Below, in pieces: positions 24,885-33,525 of a stretch of DNA of 64,000 bases. The DNA comes from CAYMZZ01 sp047600605 (GTDB taxonomy: Bacteria; Bacteroidota; Bacteroidia; Chitinophagales; Chitinophagaceae). Each line of letters opens with the position of its first letter. The stretch's first letter is position 1. Position numbers and translations under genes: made by a program. The stretch spans positions 682,001-746,000 of the forward strand of contig JASGKK010000001.1 of the NCBI GenBank assembly GCA_047600605.1. The letters run 5' to 3'. The notes under the pieces are model-generated. The model worked only from the letters and a program-made list of their open reading frames with translations. It ran no database searches and had not been told where the DNA came from.

Positions 24885-25430
24885 TTATTTAACTTCCATC
24901 AACCCAAGCAACCTCTTCCTGTTGATCTCTCTCGGCAACTCAAGCAGTAGTTCTTTCGCATCAATTCCTTTTACTACATAGGTATAGGTCACCTCCATGG
25001 GTTCGCTGCCGCCGAAGCTGAAAGTTGGATCCACATAGGTTACACGCAGCCGGATACCTGGCTTTTCTTCTTCCTGTGGCTGATCATCGACCTTATAGTG
25101 CCCCTGGTAGCTGGCTCCCTTGCTGTTGACAACAATAGTTGAATCAGTTCCCAGGCGCATGCTCCAGCTACCCAGTTCGCGCACTGTTTCCCTGATCAGG
25201 GGTTCTGCCTGGGCGGATGTATCAATCCAGTTGATCTCTGTATTGTTGTTGACAGTAAGCGCCCCATAAAATCCGGCTTTTTGTAAAGTAAGGGTACGCC
25301 CCTGCAGCCATGCCAGCGTCTGAGCCACTGATGCCGGTGCCGGAGGAAGAGTTTTCTCTGCGGAATTGCTGCAGCCACTCAAAAATACGGCTGCCAGGAA
25401 AAGGCAAAAAACTGTCTTGAAGAAATTCAT
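24885..25430 (-). CDS. Lipoprotein of unknown function
   Basis: This 181-residue protein has a clean lipobox, VFLSGC, near residue 20. The mature part begins with an Ala/Pro-rich linker and then a compact, strand-rich domain with alternating hydrophobic residues (YGALTVNNNTEINWIDTS, GSWSMRLGTDSTIVVNSKG, GIRLRVTYVDPTFSF). I recognise no domain. It ends in a basic segment (LPREINRKRLLGLMEVK). It converges on the LytTR regulator gene and lies upstream (in transcription order) of nothing obvious; the gap to the barrel gene is 284 bp. Confidence 0.7.
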   Translation of the reverse strand: MNFFKTVFCLFLAAVFLSGCSNSAEKTLPPAPASVAQTLAWLQGRTLTLQKAGFYGALTVNNNTEINWIDTSAQAEPLIRETVRELGSWSMRLGTDSTIVVNSKGASYQGHYKVDDQPQEEEKPGIRLRVTYVDPTFSFGGSEPMEVTYTYVVKGIDAKELLLELPREINRKRLLGLMEVK

Positions 25431-25642
25431 AATCAGGAGTTGACGGGTTAATTATTGTTGAAAAGGTGAAAATATCCCTGTCTCCTGTATGCTGCAATAC
25501 CATATCAACGGTATTTATATTATTAACTATCCGCGAAGGCTAAAAAGAGTTAAAAGCACTTATGGAAGGAAAGTGCAAAGCCAGCCAGAACAAGACATTC
25601 ATTGCGCCGGTAATAAAATCAGTAGCAGCGTTCATGCCAATT

Positions 25643-25668
25643 AAAAAGAGTCCGCCAGGCGGACTCTT
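25643..25668 (-). terminator. Intrinsic terminator after the outer-membrane barrel gene
   Basis: AAGAGTCC (25646-25653) and GGACTCTT (25661-25668), extended by a GCCAGGC centre, form a stable hairpin. On the minus strand it is followed by TTTTTAA, and it lies about 47 bp after the stop codon at 25715. Confidence 0.75.
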
Positions 25669-25714
25669 CATTTATAAACCACACTAGCCGTGGAAACAAA
25701 CCGCAACCTGTACA

Positions 25715-26233
25715 CTAAAATTTGAAGGCTACACCAAGACGTGCATTGGTGGAACCAATAGCTCCCAGCTCGACAAAAGCACCGATACCTGTACCAAAGT
25801 AATAACGGGCGCCAGCATAACCACCCAGAAAAACCCCGCTGCCATAACTATTGCCCAATCCGCCGTTATCGTAATCATTTTTCCAGGAAAATGCCCGGTA
25901 ACCCAGCGTCACACCGGCATATACATCTACTTTTTCGTTGGTTATTTTCAGTAATTCGTTGAAATGATAAGAACCACGGGCAGCGATATACAGTGCTGTA
26001 AACTTGAAATCGCTGGCATATTTGGAAGAAAGATAATCGACATTACCACCAATACTGATGGCATCTGTAATACCTGCTTCAAAAGAGGCTCCCAGCGGAA
26101 TGCCTTTGTCATAATACGAGTTAACGCCAACGCCCAGATTCAGCAGTTTATCACCTTTCTGAAATCCGCCATTCTGTGCCTGTGCAAAAAAGGCTACGGT
26201 AAGCCCAAGCAGGGCTGCAAAGATTTTTTTCAT
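25715..26233 (-). CDS. Small outer-membrane beta-barrel protein
   Basis: This 172-residue protein has a signal peptide (MKKIFAALLGLTVAFFAQAQ). The mature part alternates polar and aromatic residues in about eight strands (LLNLGVGVNSYYDKGIPLGASFEAGITDAISIGGNVDYLSS and so on; the segment is broken by turns of Gly/Asn/Asp) and ends with a C-terminal strand LGVAFKF, where the last residue is an aromatic as required for BAM insertion. It resembles OmpW/PorT-like porins. Function unknown. The start at 26233 gives the signal peptide; an in-frame ATG at 26260 adds nine residues. A -7 box on the minus strand is at 26294-26301, and a LytTR-like direct repeat lies about 100 bp further upstream. Confidence 0.8.
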   Translation of the reverse strand: MKKIFAALLGLTVAFFAQAQNGGFQKGDKLLNLGVGVNSYYDKGIPLGASFEAGITDAISIGGNVDYLSSKYASDFKFTALYIAARGSYHFNELLKITNEKVDVYAGVTLGYRAFSWKNDYDNGGLGNSYGSGVFLGGYAGARYYFGTGIGAFVELGAIGSTNARLGVAFKF

Positions 26234-26293
26234 TCGAAATTTGATTAGGTTTTGACTCATTGATCTGCCGGGGTACGCCGGCCATTAATGGTT

Positions 26294-26301
26294 CAAAACT
26301 A
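26294..26301 (-). promoter_or_regulatory. Promoter -7 element of the barrel gene (minus strand)
   Basis: On the minus strand this reads TAGTTTTG, a perfect TAnnTTTG, about 60 bp upstream of the ATG at 26233. No clear TTTG -33 box is seen; TGTCA lies at the right distance. Confidence 0.45.
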
Positions 26302-26393
26302 AAAGCTGAAAAAGGGATATGACAGGGAGTAAGTGTGCAGATTCAATACGTATATATGCATTAAACAGAAGACCGGAGACCTGCAACAAACCC

Positions 26394-26423
26394 TGGTTGA
26401 CAGATACTTAACAATGGTTGACA
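26394..26423. promoter_or_regulatory. Perfect 9-bp direct repeat, LytTR-operator-like
   Basis: TGGTTGACA occurs at 26394-26402 and again at 26415-26423, separated by 12 bp (21 bp centre to centre). LytTR regulators bind pairs of 9-bp repeats containing GTT with 12-13 bp between them. It lies within the 370-bp divergent gap between the barrel gene (minus) and the 124-residue gene (plus). The only LytTR regulator in the window is 1.5 kb away. The rest of this gap holds the promoters at 26294 and 26547 and no gene. Confidence 0.5.
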
Positions 26424-26546
26424 AAAAACAACCGGTTGCCGGTAAATAACAACTCTCCATGCCAGGAGCCGACACACTGTAAAAAAGAGAACTATTCATA
26501 TTGCTATAGAAGGTTCACATCGTTCGCCTCAACAACTCTGCCGCAA

Positions 26547-26576
26547 TTGTCCGTTAGCTCCTTTTTTGTATATTAG
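26547..26576 (+). promoter_or_regulatory. Probable promoter of the 124-residue coiled-coil protein gene
   Basis: TTG (26547-26549) and TATATTAG (26569-26576, one mismatch to TAnnTTTG) are 19 bp apart. The ATG at 26604 follows after 27 bp. Confidence 0.4.
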
Positions 26577-26603
26577 CTATCAGGCGCCCGCCATCCACCT
26601 ACT

Positions 26604-26978
26604 ATGAGAAAAATATTTCTGCTCCTGCCATCCTGCTTTGTTTTCGTTCTACTCTTTGCTCAGAGTAAGGACACTCTGCTGTCGGCCGAAATGCGACGTC
26701 TGAACCGGCTGGGCGACTCATTGCACAAAGTGCAATTAGCCAGAGAAAGTACAAGCGTGGCAAGAATGAATGAAATACTCCGCAAAGCAGAACAGGATGT
26801 CATTGACGCAAAATACAAGGAAGTGGAAAAAGCTACCGAGCAGGTACTGGTGCAACACCGGAAAGAACAGAAAAGAAAAAGAATGGCGGCCATGCTGACT
26901 ATTGCAGCATTTGCATTGACAGGCCTTATTGCTACCTTAATTATCAAAAGAAGAAAAAAGCACCATTCTACCCACTAA
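26604..26978 (+). CDS. Small exported coiled-coil protein with C-terminal membrane anchor
   Basis: This 124-residue protein has an N-terminal signal or membrane segment (MRKIFLLLPSCFVFVLLFAQ), a highly charged helical middle (residues about 28-92, with LNRLGDSLHKVQLARES and EQDVIDAKYKEVEKATEQVL) predicted to form a coiled coil, and a C-terminal transmembrane helix (about 95-115) ending in RRKKHHSTH. The arrangement predicts a periplasmic coiled coil tied to the inner membrane, perhaps a spacer or partner protein. I recognise no family. A promoter and a possible LytTR operator lie upstream. Confidence 0.65.
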   Translation: MRKIFLLLPSCFVFVLLFAQSKDTLLSAEMRRLNRLGDSLHKVQLARESTSVARMNEILRKAEQDVIDAKYKEVEKATEQVLVQHRKEQKRKRMAAMLTIAAFALTGLIATLIIKRRKKHHSTH

Positions 26979-27070
26979 GGAATGATATAGGTTTTACAAA
27001 TCCGGATGTTATTCGGCACAGGTATGGAAAAAACAGAAATTGTACTCTCCTCTTTGAAAATACTGCCGGT

Positions 27071-28090
27071 ATGTTTAAATATATAGCACTTTGCCTGTTT
27101 TATATTTCCTGTGCAGAAATCATCTTTTCACAAAGCCGTCCGCTACCAGTCATTGACATGCATCTGCATGCACAACATGTAAAAAAAGGAGATGGTGCCC
27201 CTCTTTGCATCGGCGCCCCTTTTCACACCCTGGGCATTAATGATCCGCAGCAGGATTATAGTCGCACATTTCAGGAAGCACTAAAAAGCAATCAATGGGC
27301 AGACCGGTCACTGCCGGCACCGGGATCCGATGACTCATTACGCATGCAAACCATCGCATTACTTAAGAAGCATAATGTATATGCGGTAACAAGCGGCGAC
27401 CCGGAACTGATCAGTCAATGGCAGCAGGAGGTCCCTGATCGTATTATCCCCAGCCTTTATTGGGATTTCAATAGTGCACAGCGACTCGGGCTTACCGTCG
27501 ACTCACTCGAAAAACTATTTCGTTCCGGATCCTTCAAAGTATTGGGCGAAGTGACTATTCAATACGAGGGCTACTCTCCCAGCGATACACTATTTGAACC
27601 CTACCTTGCCCTCGCCGAACGCCTGGATATACCTGTAGGAATTCATATAGGCTGTGGGCCACCCGGCGCGCCGTACCTGGGGTCCGCCGGTTACAGAGCA
27701 AGATTGCATAGTGCATTGGGGCTGGAAGAAGCGCTGATAAGGCATCCCAGGCTTCGGATCTATGCCATGCATGCCGGCTGGCCGATGCTCGATGATATGC
27801 TGGCCGTTATGTATACCCACCCGCAGTTGTATGTAGACCTTGCTGCTATTTGCTTTATGATACCGAAAAATGAATTTTATTACTATCTCGGGCGGTTGGT
27901 CAATGCAGGGTTTGGGCAACGTATCATGTTTGGCTCCGATAATATGATCTGGCCGCAGGCAATAACAGCAGGGATTGATGCGATCAATAAGGCCCCCTTT
28001 CTTAACGCAAAACAGAAAAGAGACATACTGTTTAATAATGCCGCACGGTTTTTAAGACTTTCCGATGAAACGATCCGGAAAATGCAGTAG
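27071..28090 (+). CDS. Secreted metal-dependent amidohydrolase (ACMSD-like TIM barrel)
   Basis: This 339-residue protein carries a signal peptide (MFKYIALCLFYISCAEIIFSQ) and an amidohydrolase_2 TIM barrel. Metal-ligand positions can be recognised: the HxH of PVIDMHLHAQH at the end of strand 1, a His in VGIHIGCG, a His in IYAMHAGWPMLDD and the Asp in IMFGSDNM. Members are decarboxylases and hydrolases of small cyclic or carboxylated molecules; the reaction is unknown here. Export is unusual for many relatives and suggests an environmental substrate. It is followed by a VOC-fold gene after 96 bp; the link may be coincidental. Confidence 0.82.
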   Translation: MFKYIALCLFYISCAEIIFSQSRPLPVIDMHLHAQHVKKGDGAPLCIGAPFHTLGINDPQQDYSRTFQEALKSNQWADRSLPAPGSDDSLRMQTIALLKKHNVYAVTSGDPELISQWQQEVPDRIIPSLYWDFNSAQRLGLTVDSLEKLFRSGSFKVLGEVTIQYEGYSPSDTLFEPYLALAERLDIPVGIHIGCGPPGAPYLGSAGYRARLHSALGLEEALIRHPRLRIYAMHAGWPMLDDMLAVMYTHPQLYVDLAAICFMIPKNEFYYYLGRLVNAGFGQRIMFGSDNMIWPQAITAGIDAINKAPFLNAKQKRDILFNNAARFLRLSDETIRKMQ

Positions 28091-28186
28091 AAAAAGAAAA
28101 ATTGAGAACGGAGGTGAGCGGAATTTTATCATCCGGTAATTCTGTAGCTATTTTTTTCCGAAATTCGGATAATAACCATTTGTCTA

Positions 28187-28570
28187 ATGAAAACAACATT
28201 AAACTTCTTTCTGGTTGTTTCAGATGCCGTAGCGGCCATCCGGTTTTACAGCAATGCATTCGCTGCAATCGTACTGCAGCAGTATGATCAGGGCAATGGA
28301 AGAACAATCGCAAAGCTGTCTATTGACGATAATGAGTTCTGGCTGGGAAGTGAAGAGCCTGAGTTTAATAATTATAGTCCAACTACATTAAAAGGCAGCC
28401 CGGTGCGAATGATATTAATCGTAAATGACCCGGACGCCGTATTTGCACAGGCTGAAGCAGCAGGTGCCACGGCGATCTGTCCCGTGAGAACAGAAGAGTC
28501 CTGGAAAATCGGTAAACTGGCTGACCCATTTGGCCATATCTGGGAAATCGGTCATCCGTTAAATGACTGA
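28187..28570 (+). CDS. VOC (glyoxalase/bleomycin-resistance) fold protein, PhnB-like
   Basis: This 127-residue protein has the paired beta-alpha-beta-beta-beta modules of the vicinal oxygen chelate fold: a first module (NFFLVVSDAVAAIRFYSNAF) and a second (RMILIVNDPDAVFAQAEAAG then KLADPFGHIWEIGHP). DPFGHIWEIG is the hallmark of the PhnB-like subgroup. The substrate is unknown. Metal ligands are not all obvious, so it may bind rather than convert a ligand. It has no signal peptide. Confidence 0.85.
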   Translation: MKTTLNFFLVVSDAVAAIRFYSNAFAAIVLQQYDQGNGRTIAKLSIDDNEFWLGSEEPEFNNYSPTTLKGSPVRMILIVNDPDAVFAQAEAAGATAICPVRTEESWKIGKLADPFGHIWEIGHPLND

Positions 28571-28670
28571 TGCCGGAAAACATATTCCACCCTGCTCACC
28601 GGAATATCAGCAAGACGGTTTTCCCGCTTAACCTGTATCTTCAGGTTATATCAAAACGTTAACCAACACC

Positions 28671-31586
28671 GTGCAGTCAATCAAATTGTTGTTGCTTTTG
28701 GCGTCGCTTATCATTGCCGGCAATTTCGCCGGCTATACGCAGGCGCCTGTCATTGACATCAACGATACCATAATACTGCAGGGCAAAACCATAGCACTCG
28801 AAAAAATGCTCTGGCGGTTTACTCCTTCTGATGACAGTGCGTACGCCCAACCCGGTTACGCGGATACTAATTGGATCGCTACCCCCATCAAGTTTGGCCA
28901 ATCAGATACACCTCCGGGCTGGAGGGGGCATGGCTGGTTTCGAATCTGGATAAAAAGAGATAATGAAAACATACGAACACTGGGGCTAAGGTTAAACCAG
29001 GACGGCGCCTCGATACTTTATCTCGATGGCCAGCGTATCGGCCATATCGGTACTTTTGCCACCAATCCCGAACAGGCTGCTGCTGCTCGAGCCCCCTACA
29101 CGATTTTTCCTTTATCCATTACAGATACCCTCCCGCATCTGCTGGCGATCCGGTACAGTAATTTCAATCCTGCTTTTTCTGATTTCGCCGGTCTGCAGGC
29201 CTGGCTATCGGATATGCATACGCTGAATGAGCGGGCTAAAGGAGAACAGCGTTTTTTTGACCGCCTGCTGATCAGTGTCGCCATCCAGATGATGCTGGTA
29301 GTGCTACACCTGTTGCTGTTCCTGTTTTATCCCCGCCAAAAAGTTCATCTTTATTACAGTCTTTTTGTAAGCGTGACGGCCATCGCCGGCTTTGCACGCG
29401 TACATACCGTTATCACTGAAAACCCTCACTGGCAGTATGCCGCTTATCAGATCTTTTTCAGCATGATGACGCTGATTCCCTTTACCGGCGCCTTATTGTT
29501 TTACCAGGTCAGCCTCAACCGAATTCCCCGCCGCCGGCTATTGATCATATCTGCGACCACACTGGCACTACTGGTTTATTTCTTTGCGGCCTGGCGTCCT
29601 TCCTTTCTGAATGATGCTACCCTGTTTGTCTATGCCATCAATATCTTTACCACACTCGTTTTTATAGACGGTACACTGATGATTGGCCGTGCCATCCGCA
29701 GAGGAAATAAACGGCTGTGGCTGATTGCTATTGCCATGTGTGTATCCCTGATTGCAAGCGTTGTTGTGGGAAGCAACCTATTCAGTTGGTTCAACCTTCG
29801 GGAGGTTATGGGTATCATGCATGTCACCAGCCTGCTTTTGCCTGTATTCTTCTCCGTCTATCTTGCATTGGAGGTAGCTGATACTAATCGTCATCTGGAA
29901 CAGCAATTACAGGAAAACAAAAGACTGGCACAGCAGGATCTGGCGCGCGAACAGGAGAAAAACAGATGGATGCAGGAGCAAACCGAACGCCTGGAACAAA
30001 CTGTTGAAGAGCGTACGGAACAGGTACAACAACAGGCCGATCAGTTGCGGGAAATGGACCGCGTTAAATCCCGTTTTTTTGTCAACCTTACGCATGAGTT
30101 CAAGACGCCGCTTACTTTAATTATGAACCCCGCAAGGGAACTGTTGCAAATCAGCCAGGAAACGCTTACCCGGCAATATGCCGGATTCATTCTGCAAAAC
30201 AGTGAACGGTTACAGCAACTCATTAACCAGTTGCTGGATCTCAGCAAAGCGGAAAGCGGGCAACTCGAAATCACCACACAACCGCTCGAACTGGTGCAGT
30301 GGACACATAACCAGGTTATCCTTTTTCAATCACTGGCTCAGCCAAAAAATATACAATTATCGTTTCACTCATCACTCCGGGAATTATGGATAAAAGCGGA
30401 TGCCGATAAGCTGGAAAAAATGTTGCACAACCTGCTTTCCAATGCCATCAAGTTCAGCCATATCAACGGCCAGGTGGAGGTACAGATAGATCATATGGGA
30501 GAAAGCAGATTTACTATTACTGTAAAAGATCAGGGCATTGGAATTCCTGCCGGCAAGCTCCCTTATATCTTTGACCGGTTTTACCAGGTAGACGCTTCCG
30601 ATACCCGTAGTCGCGAAGGAGCAGGTATTGGCTTATCACTGACGAAAGAACTGACCCAATTGCTGGGCGGTGAGATCACTGTGCAAAGCCAGGAAGGAAA
30701 CGGAACCTGTTTTGTACTTACGCTTCCATACGAACCCGCCATAGCAGATGCCCGTTCATTTTCCCAACCGGAGCAATTTATTCCGTTGTCAGCCGATCTG
30801 CCAGTCACAGAAGCTCCACTACCCGATGGTCGTCCGCTTATCCTGATTGTAGAAGACAATCCCGACCTGCGGCAATTCATGATCCTGTCTCTCTCCGAAA
30901 AATACCAGGTACTGGATGCTGCAGATGGCGCAGAAGGCATCAGGCTGGCTCTCGAACAGATCCCATCTGCCATTATTACCGATATAATGATGCCGGAACA
31001 TAACGGCTACGAGCTTTGTGAAACCTTAAAGACAGATACCCGGAGCAGCCATATTCCTGTAATCATGCTGACGGCAAAGGCCGATGCAGACAGCCGCATA
31101 CAGGGCATCGAAACAGGCGCAGATGCTTACCTCGCCAAACCTTTTGATAAAAGAGAATTGATAGCCGTAACAGAAAACCTGTTGCGTAACCGTGAGCACC
31201 TGCGGGAAAAATATAGTAAAGACCCGATATGGCTGAGCGGGATCAGCGACATGCCATCGATGGAGCAGGCATTTATTGAAAAAGTACGTGCATCCATTGC
31301 CGGACACCTCGACGATCCGGGCTACGGTGCCGATCAGCTGGCAGGTGACCTGGCGCTTAGCCGCACACAACTGCACCGGAAACTAAAACACTTGCTGGGT
31401 CAAAGTCCGGGTGAACTGATCCGTATCATTCGCCTGCAACGGGCTCATGCATTACTCCAAAACCGGACAGCTACAGTGGCCGAAGTTGCTTATATGGTCG
31501 GTTATGGTAATCCCGCCAATTTCTCCACCAGCTTCTCACGACACTTCGGTTATCCACCCGGTCAATTGGCCAAAGTAAACTCCTAA
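28671..31586 (+). CDS. Hybrid two-component regulator: 7TMR-DISM sensor, histidine kinase, receiver and AraC output
   Basis: This 971-residue one-protein phosphorelay contains, in order, a signal peptide, a 7TMR-DISM extracellular domain (about residues 30-190), seven membrane helices (about 195-400), a coiled coil (about 400-465), HisKA with His475 in NLTHEFKTPL, HATPase_c (NLLSNAIKFS, DQGIGIPAGKLPYIFDRFYQ), a receiver (about 725-840, phosphoacceptor Asp771 in AIITDIMMPEHNGYELC) and an AraC HTH (about 870-971). It starts with GTG at 28671; no in-frame ATG would keep the signal peptide. 7TMR-DISM sensors detect sugars or related ligands. Unlike the classical PUL hybrid systems it is not next to a susCD pair; its nearest downstream genes are the lipoprotein/peroxidase operon, beyond a terminator. 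Confidence 0.93.
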   Translation: MQSIKLLLLLASLIIAGNFAGYTQAPVIDINDTIILQGKTIALEKMLWRFTPSDDSAYAQPGYADTNWIATPIKFGQSDTPPGWRGHGWFRIWIKRDNENIRTLGLRLNQDGASILYLDGQRIGHIGTFATNPEQAAAARAPYTIFPLSITDTLPHLLAIRYSNFNPAFSDFAGLQAWLSDMHTLNERAKGEQRFFDRLLISVAIQMMLVVLHLLLFLFYPRQKVHLYYSLFVSVTAIAGFARVHTVITENPHWQYAAYQIFFSMMTLIPFTGALLFYQVSLNRIPRRRLLIISATTLALLVYFFAAWRPSFLNDATLFVYAINIFTTLVFIDGTLMIGRAIRRGNKRLWLIAIAMCVSLIASVVVGSNLFSWFNLREVMGIMHVTSLLLPVFFSVYLALEVADTNRHLEQQLQENKRLAQQDLAREQEKNRWMQEQTERLEQTVEERTEQVQQQADQLREMDRVKSRFFVNLTHEFKTPLTLIMNPARELLQISQETLTRQYAGFILQNSERLQQLINQLLDLSKAESGQLEITTQPLELVQWTHNQVILFQSLAQPKNIQLSFHSSLRELWIKADADKLEKMLHNLLSNAIKFSHINGQVEVQIDHMGESRFTITVKDQGIGIPAGKLPYIFDRFYQVDASDTRSREGAGIGLSLTKELTQLLGGEITVQSQEGNGTCFVLTLPYEPAIADARSFSQPEQFIPLSADLPVTEAPLPDGRPLILIVEDNPDLRQFMILSLSEKYQVLDAADGAEGIRLALEQIPSAIITDIMMPEHNGYELCETLKTDTRSSHIPVIMLTAKADADSRIQGIETGADAYLAKPFDKRELIAVTENLLRNREHLREKYSKDPIWLSGISDMPSMEQAFIEKVRASIAGHLDDPGYGADQLAGDLALSRTQLHRKLKHLLGQSPGELIRIIRLQRAHALLQNRTATVAEVAYMVGYGNPANFSTSFSRHFGYPPGQLAKVNS

Positions 31587-31620
31587 CTAACCGATTATTA
31601 GCTTTTTGCAACAAATTCAA

Positions 31621-31653
31621 AGGTATTTGCAACAGGAGCAAATGCCTTTTTTT
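31621..31653 (+). terminator. Intrinsic terminator after the hybrid regulator gene
   Basis: AGGTATTTGC (31621-31630) pairs with GCAAATGCCT (31638-31647) around a 7-nt loop and is followed by a run of T. It separates the regulator from the lipoprotein operon. Confidence 0.75.
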
Positions 31654-31690
31654 ATGTTCGGGAATAGCTTTACATCATCAACCAACTGAT

Positions 31691-32086
31691 ATGAAAGCTA
31701 CCTATTCCGGCCTGCTGATGTTATTGATAGTAACAGCCTGCCAGTCGTCCGACAAACCCGCCGATGGCGTCGTCAGCATACAGGGCAAATGGGCGCAACG
31801 GCATAGCCATGATGACAAAACCTATCACGATTTCATCGCTTTTTTTAAATCCGATGGCACGTACGATGGGATAGAAAATGGAAAAGTTGTGCTGGCCGGT
31901 GGAAATTACCGTCAACAGGGAGATACGCTGACACTTAATGATGCTTCCTGTGCTCCTTACCCCGTTGGCCAGTACAGGATCATCCGGTATGCCGGAGACT
32001 CACTTCGTTTCGAACTCATCTCAGACAGTTGCCACAACCGCCGCGAAGGTACCCTACCCCTTCGTTTTAAACGTATTGATCATTAA
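31691..32086 (+). CDS. Small lipoprotein of unknown function, paralog 1
   Basis: This 131-residue lipoprotein has a lipobox at VTAC (Cys17). The mature domain is strand-rich: GKWAQ at the start, a central FFKSDGTYDGIENGKVVLAGGNY hairpin (here split by turns), a GDTLTLND strand and a C-terminal FELISDSCHN segment. The layout resembles small lipocalin-like domains. The next gene encodes a paralog with the same order of motifs (ACQS after the lipobox, GKW/GRW, DGT-x-D, I-x-NGK, D-x-C, DTC/DSC). Two cysteines in each (the conserved C before the YRI strand and the C in DSC) may form a disulphide. First gene of a three-gene operon that ends with a di-heme peroxidase. Confidence 0.7.
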   Translation: MKATYSGLLMLLIVTACQSSDKPADGVVSIQGKWAQRHSHDDKTYHDFIAFFKSDGTYDGIENGKVVLAGGNYRQQGDTLTLNDASCAPYPVGQYRIIRYAGDSLRFELISDSCHNRREGTLPLRFKRIDH

Positions 32087-32115
32087 CCCATTTAATCATT
32101 ATTAATCCTTTCGTC

Positions 32116-32484
32116 ATGAAGCTTCTTTCTGTAGTACTGACATTGTTTTTGCTGGCGGCCTGCCAATCCACATCAAAGCCAGTTGCTTCGATTTACGGCC
32201 GCTGGACCACTTCCTTTAAAGATGGCAGCAAGGTGCTTGTCGTTTTTCGTGAAGATGGCACACATGATTATTTTATTAATGGAAAATTGTTTTCCAGCGG
32301 ACATTTCCGGATCAGCCAGGATATGCTGGAAGAAGCCGATCCTATTTGTCATCCCGATTATTATGCACGTTACCGCATCAGTTTCCCATCTGCGGAAGAG
32401 TTGCAGTTAAAGGTAATCGAAGACACCTGCAAACCCCGCATACATGATCTGGATGGCATCAAAATGATCCGGGAAAAAAAATAA
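32116..32484 (+). CDS. Small lipoprotein of unknown function, paralog 2
   Basis: This 122-residue lipoprotein, with lipobox LAAC (Cys16), is a clear relative of the upstream gene: ASIYGRW, VVFREDGTHDYFINGKLFS, GHFRISQDML, DPICHPDY, ARYRISF and IEDTC line up in order. The second half diverges. It lies 29 bp after its paralog and 6 bp before the peroxidase, so the three are one transcript. The pair probably arose by tandem duplication. Function unknown; the link to a c-type peroxidase hints at a role in handling peroxide, heme or a redox partner at the membrane (inference). Confidence 0.7.
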   Translation: MKLLSVVLTLFLLAACQSTSKPVASIYGRWTTSFKDGSKVLVVFREDGTHDYFINGKLFSSGHFRISQDMLEEADPICHPDYYARYRISFPSAEELQLKVIEDTCKPRIHDLDGIKMIREKK

Positions 32485-32490
32485 CAGGTT

Positions 32491-33447
32491 ATGAAATGGC
32501 TGTATACGATCCTTGTCATCGTGCTGGGTATTGTCATGTTGCAGTGCACCTTGCAGCAATCACCGGCTATCATCAGCACTCCGGCTGAGCTTGGAGAAAA
32601 ACTGTTTTTTGACAGTATTCTGTCACTTAATAAAAAAGTCAGTTGCGCCAGCTGTCACAAACCGGAATTTGCATTTGCCGACAACGTGGCCCTGAGTGCA
32701 GGAATCTTTGGGCGGCTGGGTGTGCGCAATACTCCAAGTGCAATGAATGTAAGTGATCAGCCTCATTTCTTCTGGGATGGCCGGGCTGCGACCCTCGAGC
32801 AGCAGGCGCTGATGCCCATTGAAAATCCGGACGAAATGGGATTACAGCTCGATTCGGCCGTGGCCCGCTTACGGCAGGAGCCTGATTACCGGGTACTATT
32901 TCTCCGGATCATGCATGCAGAACCCACTGCCGAGAACCTGGCCCGGGCACTCAGTGCCTTTCAGCGAACACTGGAAACGCCGAATGCTCCTTTTGATAAC
33001 TGGCGGATACAGGATGATCCAACCGCCGTGAGTGAATCAGTCAAAAGAGGTTTTGTTCTTTTCAACAACAAAGCTAAATGTGTGCAATGTCATTTCGGAA
33101 CCAACTTCAACAACAACGAGTTTCGGAATATCGGCCTGTTCGATGGTAAGTCACTTAACGATAGCGGCCGGTCAGCTATTACCGGGCTGGCAGATGATCT
33201 GGGTAAGTTCAAGATCGGCCCTTTACGCAATATAGCCCTTACCGCTCCCTATATGCACAACGGAATGTTCCGGTCGCTTCGCGAAGTGGTCGATTACTAC
33301 AACGAGCCTGATAAAGTTGTACCCAACCCGATCAACAGGGATAGCCTGTTGTCGCAACCACTCCATTTAAGCGAACAGGAAAAGGAGGACCTGGTGCATT
33401 TCCTGGAATCACTGACAGGAAAGCGGCAATCGCCACCTCTACAGTAA
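32491..33447 (+). CDS. Di-heme cytochrome c peroxidase (CcpA/MauG family), lipoprotein
   Basis: This 318-residue exported protein has two heme-c motifs: Cys52-Ala-Ser-Cys-His56 and Cys197-Val-Gln-Cys-His201, the signature of bacterial cytochrome c peroxidases and MauG-like enzymes. The lipobox at VMLQC suggests it is anchored in the outer or inner membrane. The GDGRAATLEQQALMPI-type region (here FFWDGRAATLEQQALMPIEN) and the C-terminal LRNIALTAPYMHNGMFRSL motif, with its probable heme ligand Met, are intact. These enzymes reduce hydrogen peroxide with electrons from small c-type cytochromes, or oxidise a protein or tryptophan residue. Length is normal. Two lipoproteins precede it in the same operon. 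Confidence 0.9.
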   Translation: MKWLYTILVIVLGIVMLQCTLQQSPAIISTPAELGEKLFFDSILSLNKKVSCASCHKPEFAFADNVALSAGIFGRLGVRNTPSAMNVSDQPHFFWDGRAATLEQQALMPIENPDEMGLQLDSAVARLRQEPDYRVLFLRIMHAEPTAENLARALSAFQRTLETPNAPFDNWRIQDDPTAVSESVKRGFVLFNNKAKCVQCHFGTNFNNNEFRNIGLFDGKSLNDSGRSAITGLADDLGKFKIGPLRNIALTAPYMHNGMFRSLREVVDYYNEPDKVVPNPINRDSLLSQPLHLSEQEKEDLVHFLESLTGKRQSPPLQ

Positions 33448-33525
33448 TTCATACGTACAACAGGACCTCCTTTTGAAAAACCTGCTTCCAAAGCCGATAG
33501 CTTCGTACCGGCTTAACGCAAAAGG

